Source: Candidatus Hodarchaeota archaeon
Lineage (GTDB): Archaea; Asgardarchaeota; Heimdallarchaeia; Hodarchaeales; YT1-057
Reading direction: 5' to 3'
Length of the DNA: 6,263 nucleotides
Assembly: GCA_016839955.1 (NCBI GenBank)
Contig: JAEOTI010000444.1
Location: forward strand, 1-6,263
How positions within the stretch are numbered: the first letter of the stretch is position 1; the number at the start of each line of letters is the position of its first letter. Positions 1 through 6,139 of this stretch are shown piece after piece. The position numbers were made by a program, and so were the translations under genes. The notes under the pieces were generated by a model, which saw only the letters and a program-made list of their open reading frames with translations, ran no database searches and was not told the origin of the DNA.

Positions 1-2
1 TA

Positions 3-453
3 TTCAATGAAGCTAATTTTATTGTATGGCAAGCCTTTTTTTCAGAGAGGCTAAGATCTAAAAGTGAAAAAATATCTATTGAACATCAGATCAAAAATGT
101 AGAATATGATCTCGATACTGCCAAACAAGAAACAGATACAGGAAACTATAAAGATGCTCTCTCGAGACTTAAGAATCTAGAAGGCAACCTACTCCTTACA
201 CCAGAGGAAAAAAAAGAGGCGATCATTACTTGCTCAATGCTATTTCCAGCAAAAAGACTATCCAGATGCATATTATAATTTACAACTACTAGCAAAAAAA
301 TCCCAGTTGACTATAAATGATTATATTAGAAAAATCCAATGTGAAAGTCATTTAGATTTACCTCAACAAAGACACCAAACATTAGAGGAGGCTCTTGGGA
401 ACTTTCCTGGCCATCCTGAGCTGAAAGTCCTCCTAACTGAGGAAGATAGATAA
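3..453 (+). CDS. TPR-like helical protein, 3' fragment with a frameshift
   Basis: The gene enters from the left edge, so its start is missing. Reading begins in the frame of base 3 and runs open to a stop at 276-278. From about base 210 the convincing protein continues in the frame of base 1, to the TAA at 451-453. Dropping one A from the run at 208-215 joins the two into about 149 residues. The joined protein is charged and helical, with two TPR-like hairpins: one around TGNYKDALSRL, the next around LLAQCYFQQKDYPDAYYNL, where the small and aromatic residues sit as in TPR helices A and B. It ends in a last helix before GHPEL. TPR repeats normally act as protein-binding scaffolds. The partner and any N-terminal domain lie outside the window. 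It converges on the ABC operon with an 11-base gap. The frameshift could be a sequencing error or real decay. The TPR call is from pattern only and is moderately sure. Confidence 0.6.
208..215 (+). other. Poly-A run at the inferred frameshift
   Basis: Eight consecutive A residues lie exactly where protein-like sequence moves from one frame to the next. With seven A's the reading continues as TPEEKKRRSLLAQCYF without a break. With eight it reaches a stop about 60 bases later. Homopolymer runs are common sites of indel sequencing error and of real slippage, so either cause fits. Confidence 0.55.
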
Positions 454-464
454 TTAATCTCCTC

Positions 465-1175
465 CTAATTTGTTGGATATAGTTTTCCATCTACCATCTG
501 CATTATTCTCATTTCAGGACTCAGTAAGGATTCATCATGAGTAACAATTATGGTTGTTTTACCTTGTTGAGTAATCGCGTGCAGGAATTTAATAACCATG
601 TTGGCATTTTCAGAATCAAGATCTCCTGTTGGTTCATCTGCAATAATAACTTTTGGGTCATTAGCTAAGGCCCTAGCGATGCCAACAAGTTGTTTTTCTC
701 CTCCAGACAACTCTATAGGATAATTATCTCTTTTCTCATACAGTTTGACTTGATATAAAAGTTCTCTGGCACGCTCTTCACATTTTTTTGGGTGCACATT
801 TGCGATCATCATTGCATATTCAATATTTTCCACAGCTGTATAAGAAGGGTGTAAATTATAAAATTGAAATATAATTCCTATTTCAAATCGTCTCAAATCA
901 CAGAGTTCTGAATCATTAAAAGTGTTTAGATCGCCCCCATTAAATATAACATGTCCTTCTGTTGGTTTATCTAATCCCGTGAGTAAATTTAGGAATGTGG
1001 TCTTTCCTGAACCCGAAGGTCCTAAGATGGCAAGAAATTCTCCTATTTTTACTTCTAAATTGATCCCATCAACTGCTTTAATTATTTCAGTCTTCGTTTG
1101 GTAATGACGTTTCAAATTTATGATCCGATATAGAACAGAATTCTCTCGATCCAGTTCATTCACTCTCAATGTCAT
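465..1175 (-). CDS. ABC transporter ATPase, LolD/MacB type (second ATPase of the operon)
   Basis: A 236-residue nucleotide-binding subunit that hydrolyses ATP on the cytoplasmic face to drive the FtsX-type permease encoded upstream. Visible motifs are Walker A GPSGSGKT (52-59), Q-loop glutamine 104 in IIFQFYNLHP, signature LSGGE (156-160), Walker B VIIADE (176-181), D-loop GDLD (184-187) and H-loop histidine 213. The spacing and the FQFYNL motif are typical of the LolD/MacB/FtsE-like family, and the length is normal. One oddity follows the signature: it reads KQLVGIARAL, where most relatives have QQRVAIARAL, so the usual arginine is a leucine. The ATG at 1175 overlaps the end of the upstream ATPase gene by 20 bases. 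A GTG at 1163 (residue 5) is the main alternative and would cut the overlap to 8. No clear Shine-Dalgarno is seen, so translation is probably coupled. The stop is TAG at 465-467. It has no C-terminal extension, unlike its partner. Confidence 0.93.
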   Translation of the reverse strand: MTLRVNELDRENSVLYRIINLKRHYQTKTEIIKAVDGINLEVKIGEFLAILGPSGSGKTTFLNLLTGLDKPTEGHVIFNGGDLNTFNDSELCDLRRFEIGIIFQFYNLHPSYTAVENIEYAMMIANVHPKKCEERARELLYQVKLYEKRDNYPIELSGGEKQLVGIARALANDPKVIIADEPTGDLDSENANMVIKFLHAITQQGKTTIIVTHDESLLSPEMRIMQMVDGKLYPTN

Positions 1176-2046
1176 TTTTCTTCTCTTTAAACGGAATGAT
1201 TTCTATTTTGTTATCTTTCATAATGACTCTTACAGATGCGATTTCTTGCTCTGCAAGTTTGGCATAGATTTCTTGTGGTAAACGAATGTTTCCATGTGAA
1301 TCCATGATAATTGCTTCTTCTCTTTGAGAGGCCTTTGATGGATCTTTACTTTGAACATGAAAAGTTGATATCCGACCATCCTGCATTCTATAGGTTTTTT
1401 CTGTGTTATTTGAAAAACGTTTGTCATGGGTAACAACAATAATGGTGAGGCTGAAAAATTCATTAATCTCTCGTAAATATTCAATGATTTCTTTTGTCGT
1501 TTCAGTATCAAGCTCACCAGTTGGTTCGTCAGCTAGTAATAATTTGGGTTCATTTGCCAAAGCAACAGCAATTGCAACTCGTTGTTGTTCTCCTCCTGAT
1601 AATTCTGCAGGTTTTCGCTTTTCTTTCCCCTTTAATCCCAATCGATTCAATAATTCAAATGCTCGTTCCCTCTGATGAAGTTGAAAGTTTCCCGAGTAAT
1701 GTAGTGGAAGCAGAACATTATCTAACGCAGTTAGTCCCCATATTAAATTATCTCTTGGAGATTGAAACATAAAGCCAATATTTTGACGATATCTTAACAG
1801 GTCACGCCGTGAAAACTTATTTATTAACTGGCCGTTAAACCAGATTTCACCAGAACTTGGGGTATCAAATGTACTGATCAATCGCAAGAGAGTCGTCTTT
1901 CCCACACCTGAAGGGCCAATAATGGAAACAAATTCACCTCTCTTTACAGCTAAATTCACTCCCCTAAGCGCAGTAAAATTCACCCCCTCTATTGGGGAAG
2001 AATAAATTTTAATGAGGTCTTTACATTCTAATGACATTTCTTTCAC
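1156..2046 (-). CDS. ABC transporter ATPase with C-terminal AbrB-like domain (first ATPase of the operon)
   Basis: A 296-residue ABC ATPase of the LolD/MacB type, expected to power the adjacent permease. Walker A GPSGVGKT is at 44-51, Q-loop glutamine 95 lies in FMFQSPRDNLIW, signature LSGGE is at 149-153 and is followed by the usual QQRVAIA, Walker B LLLADE is at 169-174, and H-loop histidine 207 is present. The ATPase core ends near residue 228. After a polar linker, residues 245-287 read like one AbrB/MazE-type swapped-hairpin unit: D249-S-H-G, then IRLP (254-257), a short helix, and paired strands ending IEIIP. Such tails occur on some archaeal and bacterial export ATPases; a regulatory or dimerising role is inference. 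The start given is the GTG at 2046, which overlaps the permease stop as GTGA. The ATG at 2037 (residue 4), preceded by GTGA at a Shine-Dalgarno-like distance, is as likely. The stop TGA lies inside the next ATPase gene. Confidence 0.93.
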   Translation of the reverse strand: MKEMSLECKDLIKIYSSPIEGVNFTALRGVNLAVKRGEFVSIIGPSGVGKTTLLRLISTFDTPSSGEIWFNGQLINKFSRRDLLRYRQNIGFMFQSPRDNLIWGLTALDNVLLPLHYSGNFQLHQRERAFELLNRLGLKGKEKRKPAELSGGEQQRVAIAVALANEPKLLLADEPTGELDTETTKEIIEYLREINEFFSLTIIVVTHDKRFSNNTEKTYRMQDGRISTFHVQSKDPSKASQREEAIIMDSHGNIRLPQEIYAKLAEQEIASVRVIMKDNKIEIIPFKEKKNDIESE

Positions 2047-4841
2047 TCTACTTTCATTACCTTCGAGATGTTAACTCTAGTTGCCAGAAAGGAAGTTATC
2101 AGACCACTCACTGCTGTTACTAGAAATATCGAGCAGAATAAGAGAAATATCAAAGGAAAATTGATAAGCAATAGGAAGGGTGGAACTCGGCTAAAAAGTA
2201 ATGAATTAATTAAACGTGAAAAGCTATAGAAAAAGGTTAAACCAAGGATAGCCCCAGGAAGACCACTTATTATAAACAATAACAGCGGTTCGATGAACAT
2301 AATCATAAACACTTGGCGATATTTCATTCCAAGCGCGCGACTTAGCCCAATATTACTCAATTGACTTGTTAACTTTATTACACAAAAAAGAATTATAATG
2401 AGAAAAATGACCATCAACGAAGTGAGGAAATTCAGATTAATAACAGTCCAAATAAACACATTGTGAGGATTATTTTCATCTGTGAGTGTGATTTTTTCTG
2501 CTGTTACCTTGAATTGTTCCTGTTCAATCCCCAAACTTCTTGAAACGTTCCAAGCTTGTTCGGTTATGACAGATTGGTTAGCTGTTGGTTTTATTTTACA
2601 CCAGATTTCGCTTCCCTTGAAAGTACCAGTCAAATTCTGGAAAAAAGAAAAAGAGGTGATAAGAAAATGACTTTTTGCCTCTCTAGAGAAAAACCCTGGC
2701 CAATAACTACTGATCCCTACCACTGTCAATTCCTTTCCCTCCACAAAATAGGAATCATTAACTTTTAGACCTTCTTTCTTTGCACAAGAAGCATCAATTA
2801 ATACAGGAAAACTTGTTTCAGGATCAAACAAAGCAGCTACTAGTTCATTTAACGAGGAATCATCGTAATAATTTTTCCAATGGGCAACATTCTGAAAATC
2901 TGGTTCAATTCCTAAAAATGAGATACGCTGTTGTGATTCCTCATAATAATCAGATTGGAATAATACCCTACTGACGTGTAAATTGGGAATTTTTTCCAAT
3001 TCTAGATAAAGTTCTTGTTCAGCAATATTGTAACAATCAATAACTAAATCACTTCCTGCCTGATAATAAATATTGTCACTATCAAATTGAATGAGAGAGG
3101 TAGGGAGAACTGATAAGATCATTAAAAAACTAATTGCTACAGCAATTATACGAGTAGTATTCTTCATTAATTGCAAGTTCTTCATGAGATTTCTTGTAGC
3201 AAATGCTAATTTTTTCCAATTATTTTTCCAGAAAAAATCCTTCATAAAATGGATTATTAGCGGGATGAAACGGTTAAAAACTAAGATAACACCAATTAGG
3301 AGAAAAAGAGGACTTAAAACTAATAGAGAAAACAGAATTGGGAATAAATCACTAGCGGAACCGAAAATTATTTCATAACCTACAACTTCAAAAATCCAAC
3401 TAATTAATATTAGTCCCAACAAACCTAGAAGTAAGAGGAATAGATCAAAGTTGCCTCTAAAGATTCCAAATCTCCTCTTTCTTTGTTTAATGATGTTAAA
3501 ATCGTTAACCTCGCCAGTGGATCTTACTAAGTGGAAGAGGGGTTTGATCTGAGTACAAAGACAGAGGGATACTCCGATTATAAAGATCAATATCCCCGTA
3601 GATGGTGTTAATAAAGGATCAATTAGGTTTGCATTTGGGTTAAAGGTGAGAAATCTAACTGAACTCGTAATCCAGCTATAAAACGGCAGGCTGATTATAA
3701 TTCCGATTATGGAAGCCAGGATGGTTACAAATACACTCTCTAATACAAGGGTAAGAGCAATAAAATTCGATGAAAGGCCTCTATACTGTAATAGGTGAAC
3801 ATATTTGTTTCTTTGCTCATTAATCAAGGTCATGGAGAATGAAACTAGCAAGACGGTTAAAATAAAGGAAGGAATACTCAAAATCAAAAATACTAGCAAC
3901 CAATTATTATATGCGGTTATAGTATACCTTATTACCCAGATTTGCCTCCCTTGATTAGTCAATTCGAAATCATCAATGTGAAACCAGAGGCCAGTGGTCT
4001 CCAGAAAAAGGGTGACGTCTTTGACAACTTGTACAACACTATTCGGAGTGATCTTTTGTTTATTGAGTCGAAAAACAAAGCAAATTCCGCTTCTAATTTT
4101 AATTGAATCATTGGTAAGTCTTTTCAATTCCCTTTCTATCGTATTTATCAGGGAAAAATAATAGGAAAAATCCGTAATAGCAACAAACTGATCAGTTGGG
4201 AGAATATCTAGGAGATCTGAATTATTTCTTAAACTTGCAGGAGTAATAATTCCAGTTATTTTCAATGAATAGTTATAGAATTGCTTCCTACTTTGATTCC
4301 AGTATGGATATGAAAGGTTAACTGTGTCATTAACATGTAAATCAAGCCCCCCTCGAGCGACAAATATTGTCTCATTCTCATTTTCAGGTAGAGAGCTTCC
4401 CTCTATACAATCTGTTAGTAACATTTCATCTAGTTCAATTCCTAATTGAGTGATTCTATGTGATTGATTTGAAAAATTGCTTCTTGGTTCAGAACTCAAA
4501 CAGTACGGTGAATACCTATCCCGTACTAACACCTCACCCAACTTACACTCCTCAATTCTTCTCTCGAGTGAATTTTGAATGGACAGGATATATGTGTTCT
4601 TTGAAGTGGGTGGTAAATTAGAACTATAACCCATGAATTCCACCCCTTCTTCAAACTCCTCACTATCCAATATCGATAAATAGATTTGAGCTTTATTTGA
4701 ATCGATAGAAATCAAGCCAATTGAGACCATGGAAAGAGTAATAATCAAACCAACTAGAGTAACTGATGTTGTTCTCAGATTGACTTTTATAAGTTTTATA
4801 ATTAATTTAATTTTTCTAATATTTCCCCTCACTAGTTCCAA
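2043..4841 (-). CDS. Large FtsX/MacB-type ABC transporter permease, ten predicted membrane helices
   Basis: A 932-residue membrane subunit and first gene of the operon. Hydrophobic segments fall near residues 24-46, 313-340, 360-388, 414-432, 466-485, 496-527, 563-583, 798-822, 845-872 and 888-918, giving both ends inside. Two large domains face outside (about 47-311 and 586-797), as in MacB-like periplasmic core domains. Each is closed by an FtsX-type helix bundle: 313-440, with cytoplasmic loop NEQRNKYVHLLQYRGLSS, and 798-925, with loop SQLSNIGLSRALGMKYRQ. These loops should contact the ATPases. Two basic cytoplasmic linkers are at 450-463 and 534-564. The outer domains carry 13 N-X-S/T sequons and seven cysteines (99, 114, 145, 254; 603, 686, 748). 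Such permeases couple ATP hydrolysis to conformational change outside the cell (export, lipid or lipoprotein extraction, or signalling); the substrate is unknown. The start is non-ATG: TTG at 4841, or GTG at 4832 (residue 4). The first in-frame ATG lies inside helix 1 and is too late. Confidence 0.92.
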   Translation of the reverse strand: MELVRGNIRKIKLIIKLIKVNLRTTSVTLVGLIITLSMVSIGLISIDSNKAQIYLSILDSEEFEEGVEFMGYSSNLPPTSKNTYILSIQNSLERRIEECKLGEVLVRDRYSPYCLSSEPRSNFSNQSHRITQLGIELDEMLLTDCIEGSSLPENENETIFVARGGLDLHVNDTVNLSYPYWNQSRKQFYNYSLKITGIITPASLRNNSDLLDILPTDQFVAITDFSYYFSLINTIERELKRLTNDSIKIRSGICFVFRLNKQKITPNSVVQVVKDVTLFLETTGLWFHIDDFELTNQGRQIWVIRYTITAYNNWLLVFLILSIPSFILTVLLVSFSMTLINEQRNKYVHLLQYRGLSSNFIALTLVLESVFVTILASIIGIIISLPFYSWITSSVRFLTFNPNANLIDPLLTPSTGILIFIIGVSLCLCTQIKPLFHLVRSTGEVNDFNIIKQRKRRFGIFRGNFDLFLLLLGLLGLILISWIFEVVGYEIIFGSASDLFPILFSLLVLSPLFLLIGVILVFNRFIPLIIHFMKDFFWKNNWKKLAFATRNLMKNLQLMKNTTRIIAVAISFLMILSVLPTSLIQFDSDNIYYQAGSDLVIDCYNIAEQELYLELEKIPNLHVSRVLFQSDYYEESQQRISFLGIEPDFQNVAHWKNYYDDSSLNELVAALFDPETSFPVLIDASCAKKEGLKVNDSYFVEGKELTVVGISSYWPGFFSREAKSHFLITSFSFFQNLTGTFKGSEIWCKIKPTANQSVITEQAWNVSRSLGIEQEQFKVTAEKITLTDENNPHNVFIWTVINLNFLTSLMVIFLIIILFCVIKLTSQLSNIGLSRALGMKYRQVFMIMFIEPLLLFIISGLPGAILGLTFFYSFSRLINSLLFSRVPPFLLLINFPLIFLLFCSIFLVTAVSGLITSFLATRVNISKVMKVE

Positions 4842-4892
4842 TTATCCCTATCTTCCCTTACTTGAAGCCTATAAGTTTACATGTTTAATCCA

Positions 4893-4902
4893 TTTTATAA
4901 AA
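4893..4902 (-). promoter_or_regulatory. TATA box of the ABC operon
   Basis: The perfectly self-complementary TTTTATAAAA is a near-ideal archaeal TATA box. On the minus strand it is preceded by GTGAAG, a purine-rich stretch fitting a BRE (TFB-binding element). Transcription would start roughly 25 bases further on, near 4870, leaving a leader of about 30 bases before the permease start at 4841. This spacing supports the non-ATG start near 4841 and makes the permease the first gene of a three-gene transcript. Because the box is symmetric, only the flanking BRE sets direction. Weak rightward use cannot be excluded. Confidence 0.6.
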
Positions 4903-5103
4903 CTTCACTTGCACTTTTTCAAAGTAAAAGAAAGGAAACGACGTCTCATAATTCTTATCTTGAAAAAAAAAGACCTTTGCACTTCAACTCAGAAACAAAA
5001 TTCACAGTATCGCTGGAGGCCCTGAATGGTTGCGATAAGATAGAGCTTTTACCATTATCATCAGATTTTTTAGTGCTTAGTAGAATATTCAATTTGATTT
5101 CTC

Positions 5104-5226
5104 ATGAGGAATAAAATCGAGAATTTTAAGGATCAATTAGAACAATTGCAGAAGAAGTATAAGATTCCAGGTATGTCATTTATTATCCTTCACAATAATA
5201 AAATCCTTCATACGGAAGAGTCATGA
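5104..5226 (+). pseudogene. N-terminal remnant of a beta-lactamase-fold serine hydrolase
   Basis: Forty codons from ATG 5104 to TGA 5224-5226. An amphipathic helix (FKDQLEQLQKKYK) leads into IPGMSFIILHNNKILHTEE. This closely matches the start of the serine beta-lactamase/penicillin-binding-protein/esterase family (Pfam Beta-lactamase, PF00144), where a helix is followed by IPG-x-S and two strands around an N/D-G or N-N turn. Full members run 350 residues or more. The catalytic S-x-x-K and Y-x-N motifs are absent from this frame. A second frame from 5223 continues ISNAHTTNF to about 5333 and ends in IRSSCLFTCLSI, placed roughly where the FRIAS-x-SK-x-FTA block would fall. That may be the decayed continuation, but the match is weak. 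No downstream body of the enzyme is visible before the nuclease gene, so it is probably non-functional. A real 40-residue peptide is the less likely alternative. Confidence 0.55.
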
Positions 5227-5348
5227 TTTCAAATGCTCATACGACAAATTTCGACAAGAATGGTGTTAAAAAAACGGGAGAGAACATTAAAACTATTCGT
5301 TCAAGTTGCTTATTCACGTGTTTAAGCATTTGATAATTGGACATAAAT

Positions 5349-5373
5349 CGAGGTAGGTCCTCGTTCATTTTTA
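5349..5373 (+). terminator. Small hairpin followed by a T-rich tract
   Basis: CGAGG (5349-5353) pairs perfectly with CCTCG (5359-5363) across a five-base loop, and is followed by TTCATTTTTA. This resembles a weak rightward terminator behind the serine-hydrolase remnant. The stem is short. Archaeal termination depends mostly on T-runs, so the hairpin may be incidental. Confidence 0.25.
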
Positions 5374-5454
5374 TCCCCTACAGTCAAAATTTCGCGTGAA
5401 GTGCTTTTGGAAGACTCAGCTTTTAATATCAATATAATTGTTACTCAATTAAGA

Positions 5455-5463
5455 GTTTTTATT
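5455..5463 (+). promoter_or_regulatory. Candidate TATA box of the nuclease gene
   Basis: An AT-rich element within GTTTTTATTTG, preceded by the purine-rich AAGAG, lies about 30 bases before the ATG at 5491. If used, the transcript would be leaderless or nearly so, which agrees with the lack of a Shine-Dalgarno before that ATG. A second candidate, TTTTAATA at 5421-5428, would give a leader of about 40 bases. Confidence 0.35.
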
Positions 5464-5490
5464 TGACTATTCCAACTATACCAACAAGAG

Positions 5491-5796
5491 ATGGTAGAAA
5501 TATCGTCAAAAAAAGGTAGAGCAACAGAAAATAAGGCAACTGAATGGATTAAAGAGCAGGGATATAATATTATTAATGAAGACACAAGAAAGGGACACGA
5601 AGGACGTTTTGGAGGATGGCCTGACAGATTAGCTATTGATGAGGATGATCATTTACATTTTTTTGAAATCAAGGAGGAAACTCATGAACTTGACCCCCAC
5701 CAAGAAAAAGTTCTTAATGCACTAAAAAGATGCGGAACAGTTCATGTTCTAGTCTATAAGGATTTTGAAATGGTTGAAGACCGAATCCTTAAGTAG
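5491..5796 (+). CDS. Small stand-alone PD-(D/E)XK nuclease, VRR-NUC type
   Basis: A 101-residue cytoplasmic protein with the full restriction-endonuclease-like core. Helix 1 carries E13 (GRATENKATEWI). The metal-binding aspartate is D45 in GGWPDRLAI, followed by a beta-turn and strand, then the E-x-K pair E59 and K61 in HFFEIKEE. After this comes a helix with conserved glutamine 71 (DPHQEKVLNALKRCG), and a last strand VHVLVYKD. Order and spacing match VRR-NUC-like nucleases and related Holliday-junction-resolvase folds, which cut DNA with divalent metal ions. It is compact even for that family and has no fused helicase or DNA-binding domain, so any specificity must come from the core or a partner. 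The ATG is the first start after an in-frame stop at 5464-5466, so the N-terminus is firm. VRR-NUC proteins are often found alone in viruses and mobile elements. A small orphan gene follows about 95 bases downstream. Confidence 0.8.
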   Translation: MVEISSKKGRATENKATEWIKEQGYNIINEDTRKGHEGRFGGWPDRLAIDEDDHLHFFEIKEETHELDPHQEKVLNALKRCGTVHVLVYKDFEMVEDRILK

Positions 5797-5821
5797 TTAG
5801 GCTTCGTTTTGATTCGGACAG

Positions 5822-5829
5822 AATATTTA
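5822..5829 (+). promoter_or_regulatory. Candidate TATA box of the small orphan gene
   Basis: The element AATATTTA, preceded by GGACAG, lies about 65 bases before the ATG at 5891. Transcription would begin near 5850 and leave a leader of about 40 bases. It would place a TTG at 5834 upstream of the transcript start, which argues for the ATG at 5891 if the gene has its own promoter. Confidence 0.3.
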
Positions 5830-5890
5830 CTCTTTGACTGCTCCTTCGTGGGATGGGTCAAAGAATTATCATCTATTGAGCGTTATTTTC

Positions 5891-6139
5891 ATGAGCCTTC
5901 CTGAAAATGGTCCAATTATATTAAAAGGGGATAAAATTAAGTTTAGAATTGTCGAGGGAAAAACTGATGATGATAAAGTAAAAGAATTACTGATAAGTAC
6001 AGCATCGTCACCTACTTCAAAGTCTTTTAGCTTAGATGAATTATCCAATCAACAACGTCAAGTAATAAGAGATTTGCAGGAAGAAAATCTCCTTGATTCG
6101 GAAGAATGTTGCCACATTCTCAATTATGACTGTAATTAA
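5891..6139 (+). CDS. Small acidic protein of unknown function
   Basis: An 82-residue protein if begun at the ATG at 5891. An in-frame TTG at 5834 would make it 101 residues, but the extra part (APSWDGSKNYHLL) looks unlike coding sequence and lies over a candidate promoter. I do not recognise a family. The N-terminal half looks strand-rich (GPIILKGDKIKFRIVEG) and is followed by a charged helix (DDDKVKELL). A Ser/Thr-rich linker (STASSPTSKSFS) leads to a helical C-terminus (LDELSNQQRQVIRDLQEENLL). No signal peptide or membrane segment is visible. Two adjacent cysteines and a third near the end (EECCHILNYDC) could bind metal or be incidental. It follows the nuclease gene on the same strand, 94 bases on, and could be a partner or regulator of it. 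That is inference from position only. Confidence 0.5.
   Translation: MSLPENGPIILKGDKIKFRIVEGKTDDDKVKELLISTASSPTSKSFSLDELSNQQRQVIRDLQEENLLDSEECCHILNYDCN

Larger units (their letters stand above)
4842..5490. other. 650-base stretch without an intact gene
   Basis: Between the permease and nuclease genes no open frame makes a convincing full protein. The stretch holds the leftward operon promoter near 4900, a short serine-hydrolase N-terminus (5104-5226) whose body is missing, a five-base-pair hairpin at 5349-5363, and AT-rich DNA before the nuclease gene. A 77-codon open frame at 4881-5114 has no recognisable motif, begins next to the operon TATA box, and looks like chance. The mix of promoter and gene debris fits a site where a gene was lost. 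Confidence 0.5.

Noticed and set aside
457..466. Strong Shine-Dalgarno-like GGAGGAG on the minus strand just after the second ATPase stop
   Set aside because: No start codon follows at a usable distance and the DNA beyond is the coding end of the convergent gene, so it has nothing to serve.
5008..5037. Inverted repeat TATCGC ... GCGATA
   Set aside because: Only six base pairs with an 18-base loop and no extension on either side, which is expected by chance in AT-rich DNA.
4881..5114. Rightward 77-codon open frame before the serine-hydrolase remnant
   Set aside because: It has no recognisable motif or promoter of its own, starts on the operon promoter, and its first half is biased by AT-rich DNA. 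Chance is the simpler reading.
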